64,000 nt of DNA from Papilionanthe hookeriana x Papilionanthe teres (GCA_022702705.1 CM040439.1:26936345-27000344); one strand, 5' to 3'. Positions 36,610 to 48,505 are shown, counted from the first letter of the stretch. Notes: generated from the letters alone by a model not told the origin. A program made the numbers and translations.

Positions 36610-37380
36610 CTAATTGTAGACTCCAATGGAGGAAGGAGCAGGCGCAGGAGCATCTACCGTAGAGTCCCCAAGGAACAAAAACTTGTATATCTCATACCTC
36701 ACCTCGCATCCTCCTCCAATAACGCGGCAACCCGTCTGAATTTCGCAGTAAAATGATACAAATCTCAATGCATACTTCAAACAATCAGAGCAATGCTTCT
36801 GCCCCTGATCCCGCGTGCACTGAGCCATTCCATACACTGTCAAGCTTTCATCCACATAACTCTCCCCATAGCCGAACTTCTCCCTCCCCATCGGCGTCAC
36901 CTCCGTCACCTTCCCCAGCAGCTCACCCGCCGCTCGTTGAACATTCTTCATATTTGCAGAGGGTTCAAATGAGGACGATAAATAGACAACGGTTTTGTCC
37001 GGCTTGCCGATGAACTTTTCGATGTCGTAGTGAAGGTAACAGTGGTCGTACCATGCGCGGCCTCGGGCTGCGTTAGGGCATGCAGAACGAATCTTCTGCG
37101 CTGCGTTGGTGATGCATTCTGAGCAGGTTTTGCGGCTCAAGTCTCCTTGGCATCGTGTGACGCCGTAGATGGCAGGTTTGTAGCTCTCAGAGGCATAGGA
37201 GGAGATCGCGTAGCCATTGAGAGAACTCTGCGCCACCATGTCGAGAAGGACGTTATTGATATTGGTCTGCAACATGTTATATTTTTCAGTAAAATTTTTT
37301 TCGCATTGCTGATAGGGTGCTAATTGTGTGCTGAGGGTGGCGATGGGGAAGAAGACAAGGAAGAGGAAGAGGAGCTGCAT
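36610..37380 (-). CDS. CRRSP gene 5: secreted protein with two DUF26 domains
   Basis: The 256-residue intact single-exon protein is very close to gene 4. Signal peptide is MQLLFLFLVFFPIATLS, both DUF26 domains have full CX8CX2CX11CX12C spacing, and the tail is DAPAPAPSSIGVYN. Domain 1 has Arg at Gnk2 position 93 (ARGRAWYDHC) and Asp at 104. Domain 2 has the extra cysteine (QTGCR) and keeps Arg and Glu. The inter-domain stretch differs most from gene 4 (VVYLSSSFEPSANMKNV), including a changed WYSS motif, so divergence is concentrated in the linker. It has a TATA box and 3' flank shared with gene 4. Confidence 0.93.
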   Translation of the reverse strand: MQLLFLFLVFFPIATLSTQLAPYQQCEKNFTEKYNMLQTNINNVLLDMVAQSSLNGYAISSYASESYKPAIYGVTRCQGDLSRKTCSECITNAAQKIRSACPNAARGRAWYDHCYLHYDIEKFIGKPDKTVVYLSSSFEPSANMKNVQRAAGELLGKVTEVTPMGREKFGYGESYVDESLTVYGMAQCTRDQGQKHCSDCLKYALRFVSFYCEIQTGCRVIGGGCEVRYEIYKFLFLGDSTVDAPAPAPSSIGVYN

Positions 37381-37458
37381 TGTATTCTCCTGTTGACCAA
37401 GATAGGTTTAAAGATTTGTTGTCAGTACTGGTATCTTTGCTTGCTCTTTCTGTATGTC

Positions 37459-37466
37459 TATATATA
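37459..37466 (-). promoter_or_regulatory. TATA box of gene 5
   Basis: TATATATA lies 79 bases upstream of the ATG in the core promoter shared with genes 4 and 6. Confidence 0.65.
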
Positions 37467-37499
37467 AGGGAAGAGAACAGTCTATGTATGTACAAATGG

Positions 37500-38720
37500 A
37501 ACTAATTAAGAAGGCAACAAAAAGAGGGAGAGAGTCTATGATTCATTTTGACCATTACCGAATATAATTGAAGGGCGGCCAAAAGGGAAATGACAATTGG
37601 TGTGTTATCGAGTAAAAATGCAATTTTTAAGAACTGAATCTTTGTAGTGGTTTGCCGGCGATGCTTTATAAAACTATTTGCAATTGTGACTACTGGTTTG
37701 GAGTATTTCGATTGTCATTTGTGGGCAATTGGGAAGGGTTTTAAATAAATTAAAGGTTAGTATTTTAGATTTCATGGGGTTGGTCTAATTCAATCTCACA
37801 ATGCTGTCTTGTTTGTTAATTAGTTTCAATTCAAAGGCTTTGGATGGTGATATGTAGACTAGCTTAGAAGAGATTTGGTCAAATAAAATAAATAGATTTA
37901 GTGATATCAAAGTGATCTCTAATCCAAGAGTGGAGACAGGTTAAAATTAAGCTCTTTAAATATGACTAAAAAATTAGTAATATCAAGTAAAGGATCAAAT
38001 ATATTCTTATGTTAATAGTCCAAATAAGATTCTCATTAAGTGAAATCTAATAAATCCAAGATCATTCATTTCTGAGGTCAGTGAGGCAATATAAGAAGTT
38101 GAAAAAAAGATTATTGATCTAGTGGATTAATACAAGCCATCTAATGGAATATTTTTAAGAATTTTAATAAAAATATTGTAATACAACTCTGTAAAATTAT
38201 AAATTGTTTCCATTTCATATGTGAAAATAAGGTATGAGGGAGATATGAAGAACTCCACCCAATCTTCAATGTCAAAAACTAACCATCCGAGATCACTAAC
38301 ACTTGATTGTGCGTTGTAGTTCGACGATCACCCTATTTGACTATTTGGTTGTTGCCGCCATCTTCATTTCATCTCCAACATTTTTGGCTACTTTCGATAG
38401 AAATTCAAGTTTGTGTTTCAAACAATCCATTCTTCTCTAATTTGGAAGAATTGCAAATGTTCGTAATTTCCTTCTTCGATGGATCATTTCATAGGTCAAA
38501 TGTCAAGACTTTTTTCTCTTCTAAATCTTCAAGTATAAAAACTAGGAGCAAAGTTGTCACTCTACCACCCTGAGTTTTAAAACACGGAACACTTATTTCT
38601 CATTATAAAGTGTATTAGTCCTTTTAGTAAATACCAACCGATGAGTGACAAGAACACTATTAAATAATTATTAAAAATTGAATTAGTTTCGGCATGGCAC
38701 TACTTAAATTGTCTTGCAAG
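37500..38720. repeat. Upstream spacer of gene 5, shared with genes 4 and 6
   Basis: Paralogous to 31860-33030 and 41440-42600. No gene seen. Confidence 0.6.
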
Positions 38721-38934
38721 TTCACCTTTGGATGATCTTGATGTTGTGGAAGAGTACATCCTTAAAATTGAATTAGATTCTAAAGTTCCTTCATAGTGTA
38801 ATATTGTAAGCCAATTCTTTTGGCACTTCCCTTAACTTATTTCCTTAAATTATTATGGTATTATTTTATCTCCATTCTAAAATAAGAAATATAAAACATA
38901 AAACTTGAGAATAAACTAATCTTTCATTTTTGTT

Positions 38935-38982
38935 TTTGCTTTTTTTGTTTTTTTTTTTTTTGTTTTTTTGTTTTTTTTTTTA
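38935..38982 (-). repeat. Interrupted poly-T (poly-A on the minus strand)
   Basis: T runs broken by single G bases. It could be the tail of a minus-strand retroposon whose body lies to the right, but no such body is recognisable. Confidence 0.4.
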
Positions 38983-39149
38983 AGTTTGTTCAAAAAATGA
39001 ACTCTCACTTTACTTGGGCATTCCTAAACATGGCCCTAGGATTCAAGTCATTTAGCTATATTCTGTGTTTGTCGCATAAATTATGGCGCATATTTTATTT
39101 TTAGTTATATTTTATTCTCCTTTTAAACCAATGTCATGTTTCACAGGAG

Positions 39150-40330
39150 ATATTAGCTAATGAATTTGATCAGGAGTATTCATGGATTTTGATCCATGTT
39201 AGAAAATTCCTGACAGTGGAGTAGCAGATTATCGACTTTGCATGGTATGAAGATTCATCACACACTTATAAGAGAGAAAAAAACTAATAATGACTTCAAA
39301 TGTTTTACGTGGAAAACACAAAATGAAGAAAATCACGGGGCTTAGCCTTGTTGAAGAAATCCATTTAATACTGGATATTAAATGTATAGTCCCTTGTCCA
39401 CAAACAGGAAAGAGTTGAACACTCTTTAGAGTTACAACATCCGTGTATGATTTAACTTGTAAAAAGTGGGCGGCAGCCGATGACGATCGGTGGAAGCCGA
39501 CAAGTGGTTTTCAACGTCCGTCGGTGGCGATCGATGGTTGTAAGCGGTGATTGATGATGGTCAACTGTAATCAACGACAGTCCACAACGATCGGCGTTGG
39601 TCAGTGATAACCTGTGGTGATTGACGACAGTTGGCAGTGTTCGACGATAGAGCGATGGTCGACTGCTGTTAGCGGTGGTCGATGGTTATTGACGGTGGTC
39701 GATGGTCGTTGAGGGTGATCGACTACGGTCTGTGTTAGCCGATAAGAGTAGGTGAGGGTCAACGACGGTCGGTGGTGACTGACAGAAGTCAGCGGTGACA
39801 GAGGAAGTTAGCAGTGATCGACGACAGTCGATGATGGTCAACGACAGTCTGCGGTGGTCAATGACGGTTTTTGGTGACCCAATGGTGGGAGGAGTGGTGT
39901 TGAACTTTAGCTCCTTCTCAAAGCTTCAAGTTCTTTCTCAAGCCTCAAGCTCTCATCCCCAAACCTTAAGCTTTCCTCATGAGAGGGGTGGGGCTCTATT
40001 TATAGTGTTCTAGGTGCAATTATTGCATTAATATAAACCACTTTGATCTGACGGTCAAAAAGAGCTTCCTTCAATCAAACGTTATTTGGTGGACATTTGA
40101 GTATCTTAATGATGTCAAAATGGTGCAATCTTTGGCCCGCTGTATTCGTCTTGTCCAGATGCTCGATTCAACTTTTGGCTTGCTAGATTCAAAATTCATT
40201 TGATCTTCTAAATATGGCCAAAAACTTTCAAAAGTGGTTTAATGACTTGATCTGAGTGTGATTTGACTTGGTTTGGACTAATTTTGATATTACTGGGTTC
40301 ATCTTATTAAGACGATCAATTTAATTGTAA
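39150..40330 (-). mobile_element. Possible LTR remnant around a minisatellite
   Basis: On the minus strand a TATAAATA box (39997-40004) in CTATAAATAGAGCCCC context precedes a short leader. Further along, the phrase around 39312 (ttttacgtggaaaacac) resembles LTR sequences of copia elements. Termini and target duplications were not found. It separates genes 5 and 6. Confidence 0.35.
39467..39890 (+). repeat. GC-rich minisatellite of GGTCGACG/GGTGGT-type units
   Basis: About 420 bases built from degenerate 12-15 base units such as gcggtggtcgatgg, cgacggtcggtgg and gatcgacgacagtc. It is strikingly GC-rich and purine-skewed against its AT-rich surroundings. Confidence 0.8.
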
Positions 40331-40583
40331 GTTTACTGAAATCAGAATTTTGGATGACTTATAATTAAAGTTTAAATATTTCTTATCTAAAAGATTTATC
40401 TCGACATATATAGAGAGCGCATACACAAGTATATATACCCCTCTATTTTGTAAGTGGAACATGACTAACTTCTAGACATCAATGAACTTTGAATCAAAAC
40501 ATAACAAACAATCATAAATCACAAAACTCTTAACTCACACAACTTATTGACCGATCTAATTTATATCAATCGATCCATGGCAG

Positions 40584-41339
40584 TTAATTGCCGACCACAA
40601 TGGAGGGAGCAGGCGCGGCAGAATCACCAAGGAACAAAAACTTGTAGATCTCATACCTCACCTCGCAGCCTCCTCCAAAAACACGACAACCAGTCTGAGT
40701 TTCGCAGTAAAATGAAACAACTCTCAATGCATAATCCAAACAATCCAAGCACTCCTTTTCTCCCAGATCCCGCGTGCACTGCGCCATTCCATACACTGTC
40801 AAGCTCTCATCCACATAACTCTCCCCATAGCCGAACTTCTCCCTCCCCCTCGCCGTTTCCTCCGTAACCTCCCCCATCAGCTCCCCCGCTGCTTGCTGAA
40901 CATTCTTGAGATTTACAGAAGTTTCCAATGAATACCACACATAGGCAATGACTTTTTCGGGCTTGCCGATGAAGTTCTCGGTGTCGTAGTGAAGGTAACA
41001 GTGCTCGTACCATGCGCGGGCTTGGGCTGCATTAGGGCATGCAGAACGAATCTTCTGTGCTGCGTTGGTGATGCACTCTGAGCATGTTCTGCGGCTCACG
41101 TCTCCTTGGCATCGTGTGACGCCGTAGACTGCAGGTTTGTAGCTCTCAGAGGCATAGGAGGAGATCGCGTAGCCATTGAGAGAACTCTTCGCCACCATGT
41201 CGAGAAGGACGTTGTTGATATTGGTCTGCAACATGTTATATTTTTCAGTAAAATTTTTTTCGCATTGTTGATATGGTAGCGGCTCTATGCTGAGGGAGGC
41301 GATGGGGAAGAAGGCAAGGATGAGGAAGAGGAGCTGCAT
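40584..41339 (-). CDS. CRRSP gene 6: secreted protein with two DUF26 domains
   Basis: The 251-residue intact single-exon protein starts at the family MQLL (41339). An in-frame ATG at 41351 would add MVTT. Signal peptide is MQLLFLILAFFPIASLS. Both domains have CX8CX2CX11CX12C. Domain 1 has Arg at Gnk2 position 93 (AQARAWYEHC) and Asp at 104. Domain 2 has the extra cysteine (QTGCR) and keeps Arg and Glu. The tail is shortened to DSAAPAPSIVVGN. It groups with genes 4 and 5 but shares CTRDLGEKECLDCLDYAL-type residues with genes 1-3, so it may be intermediate or have exchanged sequence by gene conversion. Confidence 0.93.
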   Translation of the reverse strand: MQLLFLILAFFPIASLSIEPLPYQQCEKNFTEKYNMLQTNINNVLLDMVAKSSLNGYAISSYASESYKPAVYGVTRCQGDVSRRTCSECITNAAQKIRSACPNAAQARAWYEHCYLHYDTENFIGKPEKVIAYVWYSLETSVNLKNVQQAAGELMGEVTEETARGREKFGYGESYVDESLTVYGMAQCTRDLGEKECLDCLDYALRVVSFYCETQTGCRVFGGGCEVRYEIYKFLFLGDSAAPAPSIVVGN

Positions 41340-41420
41340 TGTAGTCACCAATTAAGAAAGAAAGACCAGTTTAAATTTTTTTATCAGTACTGGCATCTTT
41401 GCTTGCTGTTTCTGTATGTC

Positions 41421-41428
41421 TATATATA
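41421..41428 (-). promoter_or_regulatory. TATA box of gene 6
   Basis: TATATATA lies 82 bases upstream of the ATG in the core promoter shared with genes 4 and 5. Confidence 0.65.
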
Positions 41429-41439
41429 AGGGAAGAGAA

Positions 41440-42211
41440 CAGTCAGGCCTAGTAATCCTAAATTTACGTACAATTGGAACTAATTCAGAAGGCGACAAAA
41501 GAGAGAGAGAGCTTCAGATTCTTTCTGACTCTTATGGAATATAAAGAAATGCCAATTGTTGTGCTATCGAGTCAAAAATGCAATTTTTAAAAACTGAAAC
41601 TTTGAACTGGTTAGCCGGCGCTGTTTTATAGAACTGTGCATGAAATATCAAAAAGAAAAAAAATTACAAATTCCTTTCGTTTTGCTTTCAAATTTGATTG
41701 ATTCATTTTAATTTGCAATTTTGAATATTGGTTTGGATTTCGACTGTCATTTTTGGGCATTTGGAATGGGTTTCTAAATAAGTCAAAGGTTAGTATTTTA
41801 GATTTGATGGGGTTGTCTGATTCAATTTCACAATTTTTGTCTTGTTTGTTACTTAGTTTCTATTTAATGGCTTTGGATGCTTATATGTAGAGTACCTTAG
41901 AAGAGATTTAGTCAAATGAAATAAATAGATTTAATCATATCAAAGTGATCTCTAACCCAAGTGGGAAGACAAGTTCAAATTAAACTTCTGAAATATGACA
42001 GAAAATTTAGTAATATCAACTGAAGGATCAAACAGAATCTTATGTTAATAATCAAAATAAGATTCTCACTAAGTGAAATCTAATAACTCCAAGATCTTTC
42101 ATTTCTGGGGTTAGTGAGGCAATGTAAGAAGGTGAAAGAATGATTATTGATCTGGTGGATTAATACAAGCAGTTTAATGGAATATTGTTAGGAATTTTTA
42201 ATAAAAATCTA
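41440..42211. repeat. Upstream spacer of gene 6, shared with genes 4 and 5
   Basis: Paralogous to 31860-33030 and 37500-38720. It resumes after the RTE tail at about 42466. No gene seen. Confidence 0.6.
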
Positions 42212-42465
42212 GTGACGGATACAGTTAGAGAGTGTCTTCTTAGATGGTTGGTCACATTAAACGTCGATTATCTGATGATCTGATATGGAGAGTAGATGTT
42301 TTAGATTTGACTTATGTTAAGAAAGACAGAGGTAGATCTACGATGACTTGAGCTTATTATATAAAAAATGATCTTAATGACAATATGACACTAAATAAGA
42401 CGCAACGGAGAAAGAAGATTAATGTATTAGACCCCACTTAGTGGGTTCTTGTTGTTGTACTATAA
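42212..42465 (+). mobile_element. 3' end of an RTE-type LINE
   Basis: The frame reads GHIKRRLSDDLIWRVDVLDL, VKKDRGRSTMT, then NDLNDNM...RKKINVLDPT and a stop. This is the order of the conserved C-terminus of plant RTE reverse transcriptase proteins (GHVxRR, RGRPxxTW, DPT). It is followed by cccacttagtggg and a short TTGTTG tail, as expected at an RTE 3' end. One internal stop and a lost Trp show decay. The body is missing (5' truncation). Confidence 0.75.
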
Positions 42466-42916
42466 TCTCACTATCGACAATCACAGACACTTGATTGTGC
42501 GTTAGTTTGAACATCACCCTATTTTCAAACCCTGACTATTTGGCTGTCGTCGCCATCTCCATTTCATCTCCAACATTCATCTTTCAATATAATCAGCAAA
42601 TTGACCCTACAGCTTGAATGGCTAATAGATATCAACGGTTAATTTTAGGTTATAGTTGATTTATTATTATTTTTATTGAAGATTTTAAAAGGTGCTGCTT
42701 AAACGTCATTGTTCCATTTGGAAACACACCTCATCTAAGAAGTATGACAGTCTCATATAGTGTAAAAAATAAGATTTCATTTCTTGTTATTAATTTATAT
42801 GTAATTCAGATCATTACATTTTATTATTACATATAATTTTGATTCATATATAAATACATATATTTAGTTTTAGGTTATTATATTTTAAAAGAGATTTTAT
42901 TTTTTATTTTTTAGTT

Positions 42917-42921
42917 CAAAT
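42917..42921. repeat. Target site duplication CAAAT, left copy (copia-A)
   Basis: CAAAT directly before the copia-A LTR; the same five bases follow the right LTR at 58847-58851. Confidence 0.85.
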
Positions 42922-43896
42922 TGTTAGGTAATGTGGAGCTTGGTCCACTACCTCCAATTGGCGTTCGAGCACTATGGCAATATATTTAATTGGAATTATG
43001 TGTTTCTATGATTAAATGCTCTGTCATTTTTTTCCAAGTGAAGTTCACACCCAATCCCTCTTCACGTTTTGGCAGCTTATGCATTTTCAAAACGCTGAAA
43101 ACAACATTTTCCCACCCCCCCCTACCTAGGTGCGGTGGGAGCTTTCTGTTTGCGATCTGACTTTTACAAAAAAATAAAAATTTATAATAGCCACCGCATC
43201 TAACTTATCAGCAAATTATTTAATAAGCTGCAGCTGCCCCAAACAGACCGAAGGAAAAAGACCATATAAAGTAATACATGAAGGAATCACAAGGGCAGAT
43301 CTGGACCACCTACTTCTTCGTTCTATGGGCTTCTTCGACTGTGAAGCTTACCGAAACAACTCACGCAAGTTATTTTGTTGTCTTCTTCTCCAGCTGTGTG
43401 TGTGCATAAGAGATGAGCATGAAGGCCAAAGGAAAAAGGGAGGAAATCACTAGGTTTTTGGTTCTTATGCAAGTGTTCTTCGGCATGAATGCTGTTGTTG
43501 TTCCCGTGTGGGTGTTGCTCTTTGGCATCGACTTTAGATAGCAGAAGGAGATAGCACGTTTTGGGCTTCCCTTATTTTTCTTCTTATGTATTGCTCTTGG
43601 GTAGAGTGATTGGATTCTCCTGTTTCTTCCCACATCTTCGATAGTGGCTCTCCGCGAAAAAGATAGAGAGAAAAGGAGAGGAGAGAAAGTGGTAGTGAGA
43701 GGAAGGAAGAAAAGAGAGTTTTCTTGAAAATGTCGAGGCGATCAATCCGTGAAATTCCTCAAGTTAATAAAATCATTTGTAGCTCCGTGGACGTAGGCAA
43801 TTTGTCAAACCACGTAAATTTGTGTGTTCTCAATATTCTGGTTTATGAATTTTTAGTTCTAATTTTTTAATTTTATTGTCGTTGTTTTTCACAACA
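42922..43896 (+). repeat. Copia-A 5' LTR (975 bases)
   Basis: It starts TGTTAGGTAATGTGGAGC and ends TTTTTCACAACA. It matches the right LTR at 58027-58846, except for an extra block of roughly 200 bases (about 43060-43255) and scattered changes. A TATATAAA-like box lies near 43262-43270 (ccatataaagtaatac), present in both LTRs. Confidence 0.9.
43060..43255. repeat. Extra block in the left copia-A LTR (small foldback candidate)
   Basis: Present in the left LTR only. Ends GGCAGCTTATGCATTTTC and ...TTTAATAAGCTGCAGCTGCC are roughly inverted, and inside are ccccaccccc and ggtgcggtggg arms. It inserted after copia-A, or replaced sequence there. Boundaries are by eye. Confidence 0.4.
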
Positions 43897-43898
43897 AT

Positions 43899-43910
43899 TG
43901 GTATCCGAGC
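43899..43910 (+). promoter_or_regulatory. Copia-A primer binding site
   Basis: TGGTATCCGAGC just after the 5' LTR matches the usual copia site TGGTATCAGAGC (initiator Met tRNA) with one change. Confidence 0.85.
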
Positions 43911-43936
43911 CATGTTTTCGGATTTAAAAAAGAACG

Positions 43937-45839
43937 ATGGATAGAGATAAAGTGATGATATCATGGATCGAGATGTTTAATGACATAAATTTTAGTTACT
44001 AGATGATGCAGCTAGAGGACTACCTCTCTGGGAAGAAACTTCATCTTTCACCACTGAGAAAACAACCTGAAAAGATGGATGAGGCTGATTGGAATATGTT
44101 GGATCAATAGGTTTTGGGGGTTATTCGATTAACTCTGTCAAGATCTGTTGCCCACAACATCATCAAAGAAAGGACTACTGCAGATCTCAATGACAACTTT
44201 ATCAGGTATGTATAAAAATCCATCGACGAATTACAACGTGCACTTAATGAAAAAGTTATTTAACTTAAAGATGATAGAAGGTATGTCTGTCGCTCAACAT
44301 CTGAATGATTTAAATAGAATCATAAATCAATTATCGTCTGTTGAAATTGAATTTAATGATGAGATGTGTGTACTGATATTGTTGGTTTTATTTCCAAATA
44401 GCGAGGAAGCCATAAGGATGACAGTTAGCAATTCTGTAGGTAAATCTAAATTGAAATGTGATGATATTCATGATTTGGTTTTGGCTGAGAAGGGGGGTAG
44501 AAAAGATTCTGACAAGACCTCGGGTTCGAGGTCAGCATTGAATGTTCATTCCAGAGGGAGATCACATGATAAGAACTCAAACAGAGAAAGATTAAAATTA
44601 AAGCACAAAGGTAAGAGCAAGTCAAGGCCTGGTCATATAGCAACTTGCTGTAATTGTTGTAAAGTTGGCCACATAAAAAGAAACTGCAAAAATCATAAGA
44701 AGACAAAGAATGTTAGCGCTAATGTTGTGACTGAAAAAGTACATGATGCACTATTGCTGGCAGTTCATAGTTATGTTGATGACTGGATTCTGGATTCAGG
44801 GGTTTCTTTCCATACATCTTCCCACAAGAAGTTAATGTGAAACTATGTTGCGGGTGACTTTGGGAAGGTATATCTAACCGATGAAGAAGCTCTGCAAGTG
44901 GTATAGTTGGGAGACGTTGGCATCTCACTTCCTAATGAGAGCAAATGAACTTTGCAAAAGGTCAGACACATTTCTAAGTTGAAGAAAAATCTCATTTATG
45001 TTAGGTAGCTCGATGAGAGTGGTCATACAATAGTCTTCTCAAATAACTCCTGGAGGGTCACTAAAGGAGCACTAGTACTGGCTCAGGGTAAGAAAACTAG
45101 TACACTGTATATTACTACTAGTTTAATTGAAGTGTTGATACTACAGTTGCACAGAGAACAACAAAAATGTGACATTGCAAGCTTGGACACATGAGTCAGA
45201 GAGACATGAAAGAACCTTAGTCCAAAGGCAAGCTTCCAGAGCTAGAGTAAGTTGATCTCAGCAAGTGTGAGAGTTGCATTATGGGGAAGCAGAAGAATGT
45301 CAGTTTCTCGAAAAGTGACAGAGTGCCAAAGGCAGGAAAACTGGATCTTGTACTCACAGATGTGTTGGCACATTCTCCAATGACATCTCTTGTAGACTCT
45401 CGTTACTATGCTACATTCATTGATCACCATAGTAGAAAGGTAGGGTTTGTTGATCTACCAGATGTCACATTATAAGACAGTGATGGAAGTGATGAGGAGA
45501 GTGGGTCTGGGGCACCCACTCCTATTGTTCCGCAGTCAGCTTCAGAGCTGTCCACTCTTACAACTACAGTTCGCAGGTCAATCAGGAATAAAAGTTCTCC
45601 TCAACTTTACTCACCGAGCTTGAACTACATTTGCTAACTGATGGCAGAGAACCACAAATGTATGAGAAAACCTTGTAAGATGAAAATTCGAGCCAGCGGG
45701 AGCTAGCCATGAAGAAGGAGATGGATTCCCTACTGGGAAATCAGACATGTGAGCTGACAGACTTCCATTAGGGAAGAAGACATTGCTTAACAAGTGTGTG
45801 TACTGGGTAAAGAGTGAGCTTGATGGAAGTTAGAGGTAT
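43937..45839 (+). pseudogene. Copia-A gag-pol relic
   Basis: Gag starts near 43937 (MDRDKVMISWIEMF) and has several stops. The open part 44148-44840 includes a CX2CX4HX4C zinc knuckle (CCNCCKVGHIKRNC) and the protease motif WILDSGVSFHTS. A GAG-pre-integrase remnant (CESCIMGKQKNVSFSK, near 45265-45310) and the start of the integrase core (LVLTDVLAHSPMTSLVDSRYYATFIDHHSRKV without a break) follow. After an internal deletion comes the lead-in to RT (ELAMKKEMDSLLGNQTCEL, near 45705), ending at the element 3 insertion. Not translatable as one protein. Confidence 0.85.
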
Positions 45840-47766
45840 TGTTGACCTCATTTTTGGTGAGGTCTTTCTTTCCTCTTAATGCTTAGGATATAGCCATATG
45901 ACTTTTCTTTTGACTATCCTATAAAACTAGAGATAGAACCCATCTACATAGAAATTCGAACCACCTCCTAGCTCTATTTGAAACCCTATATGGATGGTCA
46001 TAAACCTCCAAATCTTGGAAGGTTAGGACCGATTTATGAGGATTGATAGATGCGTTCCCAAAGGGTCTATAAACTCTAGGACAATCCTAATTTGTCTAGT
46101 TCATCCATACACTCACGAATATTACAACTTGCATAACTTGCGTAAACACTGAAATTTACATCGTTCTCATGTTTATTAGTTTCATAACTAGTCAAAATTA
46201 AAATTAATTTTTGAAACGATCGATCACGAACCAAAATTTCGACGAAAATTAAATTTGATGCATTTTTCACCTAATCGTCGACAAGGTCGTCTGAATGACC
46301 CCAGATGATGAAACAGACTGCTTGAGTATGTCCAGAACATCGATTTTACCTAGTAAAGACACCCATTTCAATATTATTCCATGCACGAGTGAATCACATG
46401 CGGATTGGCAAATTCAAATGAAATATAATAATAATAATAATAATATATTAAAATAAAATATGATAAATCCCTCTAGATTTTTTTTTTAAACCCTCTCGCA
46501 TTCACTTGGATGCCTGAGCCGAAACCCACGCTACTCCTCCCAACGGCTCTCTCAAACGGTCTTCTTCACGATCGAGAAGCCCTAGCCGACGTCCTTTTCG
46601 GCCAGAAGTCCTACTCCTCCTTGTTCCTCTCTCCGCCCCCGGCCGGTCCCACTAGCATGGCCAGCGAGATCCACTTCTTCTCCATCTTGTGAGAGAGCCG
46701 GCTAGGGAGGTAAGGAAGAGTTTCGGCTTTTGCTTGTTTCCTCGGTTTTGTGTTTGTATGCTTGATTTCCTCGCCTGTTTTCTCTTGTCTGGTTGTTCGG
46801 TCTTAATTTTGCTTTAGTTGCATGACATTTTTAAAGGATTTTAACTTGATAAAGCAGTTTGCCAATACCAGAGGGCATCTCTTGCGTTAGTTGTAATTTT
46901 GTTGAAAATGGAGTTTGGGGCAAAGTTATACAAATGAACATATTGTTGGTTGATTTGGCTGATTACACGTAATATGAAGCATGTATGGTTATATTTCCCT
47001 TTGGTTATTGATTAAATAAAAATTCTGTGCTAATCCCTCCCCTGCATGCTGGTGCGACATTGCCCTGCATTAGTAATGGTTCTGTTGGTTCTTATGTGAT
47101 TGTAATTTTGCTCAGCTATTTTCTTGCAATGGTGTCATAGAGCAGCTCAGATGTCCCATGTATGTGGGAAACCGGTGCATTTTTTATTTTTCTTTTCATT
47201 TATGGTGAAGTACGCATCTGTGGAGCTGCTTTGTGAATGAGCAGTGAGGAATTTGTGCCCTCTTAACTGTTCTCTTGGCTTGCCTTTTCTGAAACAGTGT
47301 TTTCCATACGTAAGATGTGAATCTAATCTTGAATTGGTCAAATAAATTGATGAGCAAAAAATGACGCTACATAATTAGTGGAATAAATATAAGCTTGAAT
47401 TGATTACGCAATTAATGGAATAAATATAGGCTATATAATAGGCATGAATTGATTACACAATTATTGGAATAAATATAGGTTTATAATATGTGCAAATTGA
47501 TGACACTTAATGCCTGCGATTATTGTGTACGTTTTTCCTTTATTACGTTATGCTTTGGTTAGTATAAATAGCTTGCTTTGTTACAACGTAGTAAACTACG
47601 AAGACCAGTATTCTTCCTTCTTCAAATAATAGAAAAAATGTTACCGAAAGTCCAATCTCATTGTTTCTTTTCAATTTGTCCTTCAGCGATCCATTAACTT
47701 GGAACCAACATAAGAATTGTGTGCTAGTTAATCTTCATGAACTTCATTAGTTAATATCCGGAACTT

Positions 47767-47768
<2 letters not shown>

Positions 47769-47837
<69 letters not shown>
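47769..47837. repeat. (AT)34 microsatellite in element 3
   Basis: Pure AT tract ending about 40 bases before the copia-B target site. Confidence 0.95.
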
Positions 47838-47841
<4 letters not shown>

Positions 47842-47876
47842 TGTTCATGCTAGTTTAAAACATAAAACATATAATA

Positions 47877-47882
47877 TGAAAT
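47877..47882. repeat. Target site duplication TGAAAT, left copy (copia-B)
   Basis: TGAAAT directly before the left LTR and directly after the right LTR (53253-53258). Confidence 0.85.
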
Positions 47883-48505
47883 TGTTGTGGGATATGTACT
47901 TCCCGATATGTAAATAAAACGCAAAGAGCACAAGCAAACACAAATCGTTTACGTGGTTCAATCCAACTCGGATCTACGTCCACGGGAGGGAATCAATCAA
48001 GTAGTTCACTAAGGTAAAAGAAATGGAGAATACATAGCTTATACATAGAGATGAGTCCTCATCTTCCTTCTATAGCCTCCCCTCAAGCGACACCTCGATA
48101 CAAGGCCTCAAGATGCTCTCCTCCTCTCTAACTCTCTAGCTATTCTCTCCTCCTTAGTTCTTTTTCACTCTTTAGAAAACCCACACTAAAGCCTCTCCTC
48201 CTCTCATCTATTTATAGTAGATTAGATTACATTATAATATACTATAAATACGATGAGGTAACCTTTAAGAATCGTACTGGCTTCCACATGTCCACCCTTT
48301 GCAGTCCTCCATCGCATGGTTTCCACACGTCCTTTCACATGTCCTTCTTCCACCGTACGGCCTCCACGTGTCCTTCCACATGTCCTCTTCTAGGGTATTC
48401 CATAATGAGGTGGCACCTTCTAAAGTCAACAAAAGAGGCTTTAAAGTAAGGAGGAGTTTAAGAGTGCTTACTTGCCTTAATGACTAATCGGGGGTCAAAA
48501 CAACA
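47883..48505 (-). repeat. Copia-B 3' LTR (623 bases)
   Basis: Runs from TGTTGTGGGATATG to GGTCAAAACAACA (plus-strand reading). Nearly identical to 52632-53252. It carries TATAAATA on the minus strand (48209-48216). Confidence 0.93.
48283..48395 (-). promoter_or_regulatory. Repeated CCACATGTCC / CCACGTGTCC boxes in the copia-B U3
   Basis: At least five copies of a 10-base word (CCACATGTCC, CCACACGTCC, CCACGTGTCC, plus-strand reading) lie upstream of the TATA box, and again at 53030-53140 in the other LTR. They contain E-box and G-box/ABRE-like cores. Their spacing suggests an enhancer, but binding is inferred only. Confidence 0.5.

Noticed and set aside
43370..43633. 87-codon minus-strand frame, repeated at 58325-58513 and 58152-58529
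   Set aside because: It lies wholly in the two copia-A LTRs, antisense, and it is not conserved in frame between them.
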